A stretch of DNA of 57,860 nt from Amycolatopsis sp. (GTDB lineage Bacteria; Actinomycetota; Actinomycetes; Mycobacteriales; Pseudonocardiaceae): contig NZ_JAODNM010000172.1 of NCBI RefSeq assembly GCF_025464955.1, forward strand, positions 1 through 57,860, in the 5' to 3' direction. The translations under genes were made by a program, and so were the position numbers. The notes beneath the pieces are model-generated. The model was not told the origin of the DNA and did not search any database. It worked only from the letters and a program-made list of their open reading frames with translations. Shown here piece by piece: positions 1-6,720 of the stretch; the first letter of the stretch is position 1, and each line of letters opens with the position of its first letter.

Positions 1-127
1 ATCCTCCTAGGAGCCATCATCAGCGGGGTCACAATTCCCCGGACGCCGCACGGACACAGCGTTTCGGCTCAGCGGTGCAGCTTGAACGCGACCGTGCGCA
101 GCCCGCCCGGATCGGTGACCACAAACC
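1..127. repeat. Left copy of 127-bp direct terminal repeat
   Basis: These 127 bases are identical to the last 127 bases of the window. The repeat cuts into the 3' part of a gene (69-695), so it is not a self-contained biological end. An exact 127-bp overlap is what a k=127 assembler leaves when it linearises a circular contig. The true sequence is most likely a 57733-bp circle. Confidence 0.9.
11..76 (-). repeat. Structured intergenic repeat, copy B
   Basis: Spacer between the stop of gene 69-695 and the gene starting at 57730. Read on the minus strand it begins with TGAGCCGAAACGC, then holds two possible stem-loops: one with arms at 43-48 and 57-62 (one G-U pair in RNA), one with arms at 24-28 and 37-41 around an 8-base loop. 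Copy A at 57560-57630 has the same two stems with compensating base changes. Part of the right terminal repeat as well. Confidence 0.6.
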
Positions 128-695
128 GGTCCTGCGCCATCACAGCCGCAACAGCACCGATCGTCGGCAACAGATCCCGCTCGGCGCGCACAACCACACC
201 AACCTCCGAATACCACCGCACAACACCGTCAACGACCCGCGCCGACACCAGCCGCGCCATCCGGCACTCCGCGCCCGGCCCCAAGCGCGCCGTGACGTAG
301 TCCGGATCGTGCTCAACGGCACCCGGCTCGTAGCCCTCCCGCAAGCCGAGCCCGACAACGACCCAGTCGTCAGGCTCCCGGACAGGTGCCAGGGACCAGC
401 CGGTGTCCTCCACCAGTGCGCGGAGCCCAGCGACGCACTCGCTGAGCGCGGGCGTCCCGTGGCTCCTGCTGGGATCCCGGTAGAGCGTCAACTCCGACAC
501 AGGGCCGTCCTCGCCGTAGAGAAACGCCGCCACCGGCCAGCCAGTGGACCGCGTCAGGTGCAGCAGGGCCGCGCGCACGTCCTCTACCGGCACGTCGGGC
601 AGCTGCAGATGGCAGAGCCACGCTCCCGCCTCGAACGCGGCCTGGACATAAGGCGAGTCCTCGCGGCCGAGGTCCGTCGCATCGAGCTCAGTCAT
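69..695 (-). CDS. Hypothetical protein, 208 aa
   Basis: An acidic soluble protein I do not recognise. No membrane segment, Cys cluster or nucleotide-binding motif is visible. The start is the ATG at 695, preceded by ACAGGATCCACACT, a leader shared with the neighbouring minus-strand genes. The stop TGA at 69-71 lies inside the conserved GAGCCGAAACGC spacer. It is part of the minus-strand block read from the promoter near 2041-2070. Confidence 0.75.
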   Translation of the reverse strand: MTELDATDLGREDSPYVQAAFEAGAWLCHLQLPDVPVEDVRAALLHLTRSTGWPVAAFLYGEDGPVSELTLYRDPSRSHGTPALSECVAGLRALVEDTGWSLAPVREPDDWVVVGLGLREGYEPGAVEHDPDYVTARLGPGAECRMARLVSARVVDGVVRWYSEVGVVVRAERDLLPTIGAVAAVMAQDRFVVTDPGGLRTVAFKLHR

Positions 696-730
696 AGTGT
701 GGATCCTGTCTGAAGTGGACGGTTTAGCCG

Positions 731-758
731 ACGAACAGGCGTTTCGGCTCAGCGGGTG
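731..758 (-). repeat. Structured intergenic repeat, partial copy C
   Basis: Third occurrence of the CGCTGAGCCGAAACGCC core seen at 57609-57630 and 57-76. Only the first half is conserved here; the second stem-loop of copies A and B is missing. It lies between the stop codon at 763-765 and the start of the gene at 695. Confidence 0.5.
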
Positions 759-762
759 TCTG

Positions 763-927
763 CTAGTAGAGGTTGGTCAGCTCCGCGTGGGCGACGACAC
801 GGTTCTCCAGGGTCAGGATGTTGTTGACGATGTAGCGGTTGCCCTTGATCGCGTTCTGGACGCGCCAGTCACGGCCGGAAGCGTCGCCGCGCACCGAGCA
901 GTAGCGGCCGACGTTGTTGTGGATGTC
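763..927 (-). other. Open frame continuing past an amber stop, 54 codons
   Basis: Directly after the TAG stop of gene 928-1383 the same frame stays open for 54 codons (first residues DIHNNVGRYCS, last residues HAELTNLY) and ends at a second TAG. There is no ATG; the only conventional start is a GTG at 894, without a ribosome binding site. The composition looks like real protein. It could be a C-terminal domain reached by readthrough, a domain cut off by a nonsense mutation, or a small separate gene of 43 aa. Confidence 0.4.
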
Positions 928-1383
928 CTAGACCAGATCGTCCGCGTGCGCGGTGTCCTCGTGGGTCGGCTGGTCGAGCACTTTGATCACCGGGCGGCAG
1001 AAACCGTCGTGGTCTTCCTCCCGTCCACAGTCGCCGTCCCGTAAAATCTGGCCGCACAGTTCGACCTGCTCGGCAACGGTCTCGGGGTTGTCATCGGACC
1101 AGCGGGCTTCCGCCTCATCCGTGTCCTCCAGTGAGGAGCCGATGTGCGCGTCATCGTGGGTCGGCTGGTCGAGGATCGCGACGTCCTGGCCGCACTCAAG
1201 GCACTGGTAGGTGACGGCCATTGCGCGGTCATGGAGGACCAGCGCCCGGGTGTGGCACTCGTCAATCAGGGCAGTCCGGTACTCGGCGGCCACCGGGTTC
1301 GGGTTCTGGAGGACGCGCTTGATGGTGTCGAACAGGCTGCGGTCGGTGAGGTAGTCGAACGGGCGGCCAGTGGGCTCGGACAT
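928..1383 (-). CDS. Hypothetical Cys/His-containing protein, 151 aa
   Basis: Unknown function. A CxxC pair (CLEC) follows residue 60 and two further Cys lie near residues 109-120 (CGQILRDGDCG), so metal binding is possible. The N-terminal segment with ALIDECHTRALVLH resembles VIDELHARALELV in the preceding gene (1420-1675), so the two look like tandem paralogues. ATG at 1383 follows the leader CAGACAGGAGCCACACC. The TAG stop is followed by a further in-frame open stretch (763-927). Confidence 0.7.
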   Translation of the reverse strand: MSEPTGRPFDYLTDRSLFDTIKRVLQNPNPVAAEYRTALIDECHTRALVLHDRAMAVTYQCLECGQDVAILDQPTHDDAHIGSSLEDTDEAEARWSDDNPETVAEQVELCGQILRDGDCGREEDHDGFCRPVIKVLDQPTHEDTAHADDLV

Positions 1384-1419
1384 GGTGTGGCTCCTGTCTG
1401 GTGTGGACGGTCAGATGGC

Positions 1420-1675
1420 TCAGCGGCGGCGATCGATATCCCCCCCACAGTTCGCCTGCCCGCCGCACCAGGGCGGTCCGAGTGGCACCAAGGCTCGGCG
1501 TATTGGCGATCGCCGTCTCAACCTCCACCAGTTCCAAGGCTCGGGCGTGCAGTTCGTCGATGACCTCGGTGGGGGTGGGCAGTCCCACCTCGGGAACGAC
1601 GATTGCGGAGATCTCGTAGAGGTACCTCATGGAGCTGGTGGGGACGCTCGTCAGGTCGTGGCGTGTGTCGGACAT
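1420..1675 (-). CDS. Hypothetical protein, probably frameshifted at a G7 run
   Basis: Starts at the ATG at 1675 behind CGAGGAGCCCAA. As written, the frame runs on to 1262 and overlaps the next gene by 122 bases with a Pro/Arg-rich shadow translation. With one base fewer in the run of seven C (1440-1446; G7 on the coding strand) the protein ends after GDIDRRR at the TGA at 1420-1422, in the same CGCTGAGCC context as the stop of gene 69-695. I take the short form (about 84 aa) as original and the run as either a sequencing or a real indel. Function unknown; paralogue of gene 928-1383. Confidence 0.55.
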
Positions 1676-1703
1676 TTGGGCTCCTCGTGTTCGGTGTGGA
1701 CGG

Positions 1704-2033
1704 TCAGGCGGCCAAGAGCTGCGCTGCTACTCGGTGGTAACAAACCGTGTGGCCCTTCCGGCCCGCAGCGCAGTTGCAGGCCTGCGGAGCGGTCAGGTAG
1801 CGGCCGGTGCCAGAGGTGGAGACAACGGCGAACACGCGGCGGCCGCGGATGGAGACGATGCCGCCGTCAGCGACCAGCTCCATGGCCTTCGCGACCTGGG
1901 CGGGCTTGTGGTCGGCAACCAGCGCGGCGGCGCGGATCTTCGCCTGGCAGCCACGGCCGTACCCGCGTGCAACCGAGGCGGTCGCGGTGAGGGTGCGTCC
2001 GCAGCGGGTGCAGGTGGGGCGGCTCGTTGTCAT
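1704..2033 (-). CDS. DUF6011-like zinc protein
   Basis: About 109 aa from ATG 2033. The N-terminus holds CTRCGRTL followed by GYGRGCQAKI, the pattern of DUF6011 proteins of actinomycetes and their phages. The C-terminus has CNC followed by GHTVCYHRVA, which resembles a SWIM-type zinc finger. I chose ATG 2033 rather than 2063 because a good promoter (TTGCCA, 18 bp, TAAGCT) ends 7 bases before it, which would make the transcript leaderless; the longer start would sit inside the operator. First gene of the minus-strand block. Confidence 0.75.
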   Translation of the reverse strand: MTTSRPTCTRCGRTLTATASVARGYGRGCQAKIRAAALVADHKPAQVAKAMELVADGGIVSIRGRRVFAVVSTSGTGRYLTAPQACNCAAGRKGHTVCYHRVAAQLLAA

Positions 2034-2094
2034 GCCAACTAGCTTAGCCAACTCGGTTGGCATATGGCAAGAGGGTTAGCCAACATAGTTGGCA
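2034..2094. promoter_or_regulatory. Divergent promoter region with paired GCCAAC operators
   Basis: Two 15-bp palindromes GCCAAC-N3-GTTGGC lie at 2047-2061 and 2079-2093, 32 bp centre to centre, each preceded by TTA. A lone half site GCCAAC is at 2034-2039. For the minus strand, a -35 (TTGCCA, 2065-2070) and a -10 (TAAGCT, 2041-2046) are separated by 18 bp, and the first operator fills the spacer. For the plus strand, CATAGT (2084-2089) lies 5 bases before ATG 2095 inside the second operator. One repressor could silence both directions. Confidence 0.7.
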
Positions 2095-2340
2095 ATGCCG
2101 TACCCTCAGCCCGTGGACGAAGACCATTACGCCGACATCGAACAAGCCCGCGCCCAGCTGGACGAGGCAGCCGGCCAACTCGAACAGGCCCGCGAGCGAC
2201 TACACGCTGCCGTCCTCGCCGCGTTCCCCGAATCGGCCGGCGAACCAGCGAAGCGCGGAGTCCTCGCCGAAGTCGCCCGCCGAGCCAAGTTCTCCCGCGA
2301 GTACGTCGCGCAGATCCGAGACGGGAAGGCGGTGAAGTAG
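2095..2340 (+). CDS. Small helix-turn-helix protein
   Basis: 81 aa. Residues 15-45 are a charged helical stretch likely to form a coiled coil (IEQARAQLDEAAGQLEQAR). Residues 55-81 look like a helix-turn-helix (VLAEVARRAKFSREYVAQI). It starts at the first ATG after an operator-covered promoter with no ribosome binding site, so the mRNA is probably leaderless. First gene of the rightward block leading to the large terminase; it may bind the palindromes just upstream, but this is inference. Confidence 0.7.
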   Translation: MPYPQPVDEDHYADIEQARAQLDEAAGQLEQARERLHAAVLAAFPESAGEPAKRGVLAEVARRAKFSREYVAQIRDGKAVK

Positions 2341-2663
2341 TGGCGGCCCACACCAGACCGAAGGGGCGCGTGTGCAGCCACCGGCGATACCGCCTCGACT
2401 GCGCTGCCTACGACGCCCTCGTCGAATACGCGGGCGCGCGCTGCCAGATCTGCCGCCGGTCTGGTCCGGAAACCGGCCATGGCTACCTGGTCGTCGACCA
2501 TGACCCGATGGTCGGCTGGGGCGCTGTCCGGGGGCTGTTGTGCAACAGGTGCAACCTCCAGATCTCCTACGACCGCCTGCCCGCAGACCAAACTCGCGCA
2601 TACCTGGCCGACCCCTGGTACGCACGGCCCGGCCCCAAGACCAAGGAGACCCCCGATGCCTGA
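2340..2663 (+). CDS. Recombination endonuclease VII-like nuclease
   Basis: 107 aa from GTG 2340, whose G is the last base of the preceding TAG. It carries the endonuclease VII pattern: CQIC, then VVDHDP, then GLLCNRCN, i.e. a zinc site of two CxxC pairs around an Asp-His nuclease core. The family resolves branched DNA before packaging, and the position a few genes upstream of the large terminase fits. The N-terminal KGRVCSHRRY segment is shared by many actinophage members. Confidence 0.85.
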   Translation: MAAHTRPKGRVCSHRRYRLDCAAYDALVEYAGARCQICRRSGPETGHGYLVVDHDPMVGWGAVRGLLCNRCNLQISYDRLPADQTRAYLADPWYARPGPKTKETPDA

Positions 2664-2973
2664 TATCGCACCGATCCGAACCGGCCGGCGCCGCTACCCC
2701 ACAACCCGCGCCGAGCACGCCCGCGCACTCCACATCGCCCGGCTCAAGCGACGCAGGCAGCGCCGCCACCCTGTGCCGTCTCCTCGGGTCGTCCTGCTCG
2801 GCGATACGCGCCAGTTCAGGGAGGCGATGGTTGGGCTCGGTCAAACCATGAACGAGATGGCCAAGGGATTCAGCAAGGCCGGTGAGGCTGCCGGCGCTGC
2901 TCTCCAACCGATCGGCGACTACCTACGCTCGGTGCGCCTGGTGCCCGTGCCCGAAGGTGACGACCGTGGATGA
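2656..2973 (+). CDS. Hypothetical basic protein, 105 aa
   Basis: Starts at ATG 2656 inside the previous gene, behind AAGGAGACCCCCG. The first 40 residues are Arg-rich (RLKRRRQRRH), the rest amphipathic. No known domain recognised. Overlaps the next gene by 8 bases. Confidence 0.65.
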   Translation: MPDIAPIRTGRRRYPTTRAEHARALHIARLKRRRQRRHPVPSPRVVLLGDTRQFREAMVGLGQTMNEMAKGFSKAGEAAGAALQPIGDYLRSVRLVPVPEGDDRG

Positions 2974-3352
2974 CCTGATCGAGGATCCTCGCGTGGCCCA
3001 GTACGAGGCAGAGCGCGCCGAGGCGATCGAGGTTGCGCACAAAGCGATGATCTCGTCGTACATCGGCGGGCCGCCGAAGCTCCGCGGCGACGCCGAGCGG
3101 ATGGTCGCCGCGCTGATCAAGGCCGGGTGGACACCGCCGGCCGAGCCGGCCATTGAGCACGCCGTGCAGATGTCCGGCGGTGGCATGAACGTCCGCGCCG
3201 ACTACCCGGAGCTCGAGGAAGTCGCGCCGCTGGCCGAGTGGATCGGGCACCGCTACAGCGTCGACCGCACCAAGGTGTACCGGCGGCGGATCGTCGTCGT
3301 CGTCGACGACTGGGCAGAGGTGCCGAAGGAGGAGCGTGGCGGCCGTGGATGA
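2966..3352 (+). CDS. Hypothetical protein, 128 aa
   Basis: GTG start within GTGGATGA, overlapping the TGA of the upstream gene. An acidic, helical protein of unknown function; the last 30 residues include a strongly basic and hydrophobic strand (YRRRIVVVVDDW). The next gene begins with the same GTGGATGA junction, suggesting a copied start region. Confidence 0.65.
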   Translation: MDDLIEDPRVAQYEAERAEAIEVAHKAMISSYIGGPPKLRGDAERMVAALIKAGWTPPAEPAIEHAVQMSGGGMNVRADYPELEEVAPLAEWIGHRYSVDRTKVYRRRIVVVVDDWAEVPKEERGGRG

Positions 3353-3737
3353 CTTGGTCGCGTTCCTGAACGCCCGGCTCGACGAGCGGGAAGCGCTGGC
3401 GCTGGCCGCGAAGGAGAACGAACGGCGCTGGCGGTATTCGGAAGGCGGCGGCGCCGTGATGCTCGTCGACGGCGGGTACGTCGCGGTCGGCCCGTACGGC
3501 TGCGATATCGACGAGGACTACGGGCGGCACATCGCCGTCAACGACCCGGCGTACGTGCTCGACGACGTCGAGGCGAAGCGGCAGATCATCGCGCTCAGCA
3601 TTGCGGCGACACGGCAGTTCCAGGCGAAGGACTCGGCGTTCGCGCAGGGCGCATCCTTCGCTTTGTACCGCACGGTGAAAATCCTCGCCCTGCCGTACGC
3701 CGACCACCCGGACTATCAGGGAAGCTGGAGACCATGA
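3345..3737 (+). CDS. DUF6221-like family protein
   Basis: 130 aa. The N-terminus (DLVAFLNARLDEREALA) and the CDI/H...DPAYVL region match DUF6221, a family of unknown function common in Streptomyces and their phages. I chose GTG 3345 because AAGGAGGAG at 3326-3334 is 10 bases upstream; the GTG at 3336 is too close to that site. Confidence 0.75.
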   Translation: MDDLVAFLNARLDEREALALAAKENERRWRYSEGGGAVMLVDGGYVAVGPYGCDIDEDYGRHIAVNDPAYVLDDVEAKRQIIALSIAATRQFQAKDSAFAQGASFALYRTVKILALPYADHPDYQGSWRP

Positions 3738-3826
3738 ACGAACTCGTGTGGTTCCAGGTCGCCGGAGTCGCCCTCGCCTGCTGCCTGCTCGTCCTGGGCT
3801 ACTGGTTGTCTACGAGGCACTCGTGA
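3734..3826 (+). CDS. Tiny membrane peptide, 30 aa
   Basis: ATG 3734 follows CTGGAGACC. The peptide is one hydrophobic segment (residues 9-25, VAGVALACCLLVLGYWL) with short charged ends. It overlaps both neighbours by a few bases (ATGA and GTGA type junctions), which is how real genes here are packed. Function unknown. Confidence 0.6.
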   Translation: MNELVWFQVAGVALACCLLVLGYWLSTRHS

Positions 3827-4173
3827 CCGCCCCGATCCGGCCGGGCACCGCGGCCCGCCTCGGCCTCAAACCTCCGGCGCGCCCGATGCCGACCGGACTG
3901 ATCAACACCCCGCGCAAACTCACCGACAAGCAGCTGCGCGAGCTCAAGGCTGCCGCCGGTGTGTGGTTCGCGAAGGAAGGCTGGCGCCACTCACCCGTGC
4001 CGCCGGTGTCGCCCGACTGGGATGCGCGGTTCCGGTTCGGTGAGCACCCGGTACCCGTCGAGGTGTACGACCCCGTCACGGGCGAGCACCTCGGCACCGT
4101 GCAAGGCGACCCCGGCATCCGCCAACCACCTCGACCGCCCCGCCGCCGCTGGTGGCACAGGAGGAACCGATGA
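3823..4173 (+). CDS. Hypothetical protein, 116 aa
   Basis: GTG start overlapping the TGA of the membrane peptide. The N-terminus APIRPGTAARLGLKPPA is nearly the same as that of gene 4373-4597 (LPIQPGTARRLGIRRPA), so the two share a module. The C-terminus is Pro/Arg-rich. Function unknown. Confidence 0.65.
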   Translation: MTAPIRPGTAARLGLKPPARPMPTGLINTPRKLTDKQLRELKAAAGVWFAKEGWRHSPVPPVSPDWDARFRFGEHPVPVEVYDPVTGEHLGTVQGDPGIRQPPRPPRRRWWHRRNR

Positions 4174-4376
4174 CCGACCCACTCCGTGAAGCGATCGAGG
4201 CGATACCCGAGGTGGCCGAGATGCTCAACGGCGGCCCGGTGCAGCACGCGGTAGCCGACGACCTGATCACGGCGTACATCGACAGCCACAACCGGCAGAT
4301 GGACGCCCTCATCGGCGACATCGACAACTGGAAGCCCACGGGGATACTCGGCCCCGGAAAGACGGTGCCGCGATGA
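4170..4376 (+). CDS. Hypothetical protein, 68 aa
   Basis: ATG 4170 overlaps the preceding stop and has AGGAGG 5-10 bases upstream. Small acidic helical protein; no family recognised. Confidence 0.65.
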   Translation: MTDPLREAIEAIPEVAEMLNGGPVQHAVADDLITAYIDSHNRQMDALIGDIDNWKPTGILGPGKTVPR

Positions 4377-4597
4377 CGCTCCCCATCCAGCCCGGCACCG
4401 CCCGGCGGCTCGGCATCCGCCGGCCAGCGATCTACGCCACCGGCGGCATCGTCAGCCGTCCGCGCGACCCGGACGACGACACCGTGCTCGCGTTCATCTC
4501 GACCGGCTGCGCCTATCTCCCGCCGGGCGTCGTCGAGCACTACGGGCCCGAAGTCCTCGCCGCGCTCAACGGCAAGAGCAGCGAACCACCGACATGA
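4373..4597 (+). CDS. Hypothetical protein, 74 aa
   Basis: Shares the PGTARRLG N-terminal motif with gene 3823-4173. ATGA overlap with both neighbours, so translation is probably coupled to the terminase that follows. Function unknown. Confidence 0.65.
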   Translation: MTLPIQPGTARRLGIRRPAIYATGGIVSRPRDPDDDTVLAFISTGCAYLPPGVVEHYGPEVLAALNGKSSEPPT

Positions 4598-5988
4598 CCG
4601 CGTCCACCGTCGTCGAGCACGTCTACAGCCCGCGCGGCACCGCAACGCAGCTCCTCGAATGCCGCGACCCCGAAGTCCTCATCTCCGGGCCAGCCGGGAC
4701 CGGCAAGAGCCGGGCGTGCCTGGAAAAAGTCCACATGGTGTGCATGCTCACCCCCGGCGTCCGCGCGCTCATGGTCCGGAAAACGCTCGTGTCGATGTCC
4801 AGCACGGGCCTCGTCACCTACCGCGAGCACGTTGCGAAGGAGTCCATCACCGCCGGCCACGTGAAGTGGTTCGGCGGTAACCGCGAAGAACCCGCCGCGT
4901 ACCGCTACGCCAACGGCAGCACGCTGGTGGTCGGCGGTATGGACAAGCCTGCCAAGCACATGTCGTCGGAGTACGACCTGATCTATGTGCAGGAAGCGAT
5001 CGAGCTGACCAAGAACGACTGGGAAGCCCTCACCACCCGACTCCGAAACGGCAAGATCAGCTTTCAGCAGCTCATCGCCGACACCAACCCCGACCGCGCC
5101 GAGCACTGGCTCAACAAACGCTGCCAGTCCGGGCAGACCACCGTCCTCGAATCCCGGCACGAGGACAACCCGGTGTACTTCGCCGACGACGGCACCATGA
5201 CCGCACGCGGCCGCGCCTACATCGAGGGGATCCTCGACAAGCTCACCGGCGTCCGCAAACTGCGGCTCCGGCACGGCAAGTGGGTCAGCGCCGAAGGTGT
5301 CATCTACGAGGGATTCGACCGCGCCATCCACGTCGTCGACAAGTTCGAGGTACCGGAATCGTGGACCAGGTATTGGGTCGTCGACTTCGGGTTCGTCCAC
5401 CCCTTCGCCGCGCAGTGGTGGGCCGAAGACCCAGACGGCCGGCTCATCCTCTACCGCGAGATCCTCAAGACGAAGCGGCTCGTCGAGGACCACGCCCGCA
5501 CCATGCTCCGCGCGTCGACGAAGCTGCTGCCGAAGCAGCGCGACACCGGCGACGACCTCGTCGCGTCGCTGCGTGACGGCCGTCGCGTGTGGACCGAACC
5601 GAAGCCGCGGTCGGTGATCTGCGACCACGACGCGGAGGACCGGGCGACGCTGGAGAAGCATCTCGGGATGTCCACGGTCGGGGCCCGCAAGACCGTGTCC
5701 GACGGTATCCAGGCGGTGGCCGCGCGGCTCAAGCCGGCGGGCGATGGGAAGCCGCGGCTGGTGCTGATGCGCGACGTCCTGCTCGAGCGGGATCAGGCGC
5801 TCGCCGACGCCGAGCAGCCGACGTGTCTGGAGGAGGAGATCACCGGGTACGTGTGGGACACCGCCGATGGCCGGAAGGCGAAGGACCAGCCGCTCAAGGA
5901 GCGTGATGACGCTGACGACGCGATGCGGTACATGGTCGCGCAGCTCGACCTCGGTGGTCGGCCGCGGTTGCGGTTCCTCGGGGGCTGA
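4594..5988 (+). CDS. terL: Terminase large subunit
   Basis: 464 aa, the motor that packages DNA into proheads. The ATPase domain has Walker A GPAGTGKS (residues 32-39) and a Walker B-like segment YDLIYVQEA near 127-135, where Gln stands at the usual Asp while the catalytic Glu is kept. The C-terminal nuclease domain begins near residue 258 (YWVVDFGFVHPFA) and continues with DHDAEDR near 348, supplying acidic metal ligands. The length is normal for this type. The small subunit lies at 55298-55783, about 7 kb away across the linear junction. Confidence 0.93.
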   Translation: MTASTVVEHVYSPRGTATQLLECRDPEVLISGPAGTGKSRACLEKVHMVCMLTPGVRALMVRKTLVSMSSTGLVTYREHVAKESITAGHVKWFGGNREEPAAYRYANGSTLVVGGMDKPAKHMSSEYDLIYVQEAIELTKNDWEALTTRLRNGKISFQQLIADTNPDRAEHWLNKRCQSGQTTVLESRHEDNPVYFADDGTMTARGRAYIEGILDKLTGVRKLRLRHGKWVSAEGVIYEGFDRAIHVVDKFEVPESWTRYWVVDFGFVHPFAAQWWAEDPDGRLILYREILKTKRLVEDHARTMLRASTKLLPKQRDTGDDLVASLRDGRRVWTEPKPRSVICDHDAEDRATLEKHLGMSTVGARKTVSDGIQAVAARLKPAGDGKPRLVLMRDVLLERDQALADAEQPTCLEEEITGYVWDTADGRKAKDQPLKERDDADDAMRYMVAQLDLGGRPRLRFLGG

Positions 5989-6342
5989 CTACTTCCCGAG
6001 CCAGCTCCGTACGGTCATCCGGTCTACGCCGAGCTCCCGCGCCAGGGGTGCTTCCTTCGCGCCGCTGGCGGTGGCCATCACCGCGATCTGCCGAGCTGCT
6101 GCCATCGCGGACGCTGTCGCGTTGCGAGCGATCAGCAGGTTGTCGCCAGCGCTGGGGGCGTCGAGGTCGCCCATGACGTACTGCACGGCTGCGGAGAACG
6201 CGGCCTGGCGTTCGTCGAGGTCGTCGTCCTCTGGGTACAGGGCGTCGATGTCGTCGGAGGCGGAGAGCAGTTCGGCCTTCTGGTCGGCCGTGAGGTCGTT
6301 GGCGAAGTCGCCGAGGTAGGCGTCTAGTTCGTGTCGTTGCAT
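5989..6342 (-). CDS. HTH regulator, probably autoregulated
   Basis: 117 aa from ATG 6342. The last 20 residues read PLARELGVDRMTVRSWLGK, a helix-turn-helix; the first 60 residues are acidic and helical. The start is chosen because TAGAGT (a -10) sits 7 bases before this ATG with TAGACT 17 bp further up, giving a leaderless transcript. Two palindromic operators overlap this promoter. Alone on the minus strand between the terminase and the late operon, it may govern late expression. Confidence 0.75.
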   Translation of the reverse strand: MQRHELDAYLGDFANDLTADQKAELLSASDDIDALYPEDDDLDERQAAFSAAVQYVMGDLDAPSAGDNLLIARNATASAMAAARQIAVMATASGAKEAPLARELGVDRMTVRSWLGK

Positions 6343-6381
6343 GTAGAGCACTCTACACATTACCTGTAGGGGAGTCTACAG
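6342..6381. promoter_or_regulatory. Two palindromic operators over the 6342 promoter
   Basis: TGTAGAGCACTCTACA (6342-6357) is a perfect 16-bp palindrome that covers the -10 and reaches the start codon. CTGTAG-N6-CTACAG (6364-6381) covers the -35. The half site TGTAG is common to both. This is the arrangement expected for a self-repressing regulator. Confidence 0.75.
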
Positions 6382-6458
6382 GTGAGCACAGTCGCCCACG
6401 GCCAGTGATCATCACTGGACACGTTGTATCGCCTGGTCAGCCATATGGCGCAAGTTGT

Positions 6459-6525
6459 CCAACGGTTGGCTCGCACGAAGTGCACAATGTGTCAACTTCG
6501 GCTAACTCGTATGTACATTGTGCTC
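6459..6525 (+). promoter_or_regulatory. Probable late-operon promoter with inverted repeats
   Basis: A -10 box TACATT (6514-6519) lies 6 bases before ATG 6526. A 9-bp exact inverted repeat GCACAATGT / ACATTGTGC (6482-6490 and 6515-6523) flanks the promoter, and CCAACGGTTGG at 6459-6469 resembles the operators at 2047-2093 with a shorter spacer. A regulator binding here would control the head and tail genes. Confidence 0.6.
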
Positions 6526-6720
6526 ATGTTGACCAAGCTCGGGACGTGGCTCAAGCCCATCCGAGCTAAGATCGCGCGCGGATTCCTCCAGTTCGGCGGC
6601 CTCGGCTGCCTCTCCGCATCCGCGTTCACCATCACCGCCGAGCCCCTCAACATCACCCTCGGCCTCGCAGCTACCGGCATCCTCGCGTTCGTCGCCGAGT
6701 GGCTGACCCACGATGCGTAG
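6526..6720 (+). CDS. Small membrane protein, 64 aa
   Basis: Likely leaderless. Residues 1-18 are basic and amphipathic, 19-35 and 43-60 are hydrophobic (LGLAATGILAFVAEWL), so one or two membrane segments. It is the first gene of the late operon, directly before the portal. Function unknown. Confidence 0.65.
   Translation: MLTKLGTWLKPIRAKIARGFLQFGGLGCLSASAFTITAEPLNITLGLAATGILAFVAEWLTHDA

Noticed and set aside
1..127. 127-bp direct terminal repeat as a biological end (like T7-type redundancy)
   Set aside because: The length equals a common assembly k-mer, the repeat cuts a gene, and both sides join into normal gene spacing on a circle.
1262..1675. 137-codon version of gene 1420-1675
   Set aside because: Its last 40 codons overlap the well-supported gene 928-1383 and read as Pro/Arg-rich shadow sequence.
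4540..5661. Long minus-strand frame of 373 codons opposite the large terminase
   Set aside because: A shadow of the high-GC terminase gene; the plus-strand frame carries the Walker motifs.
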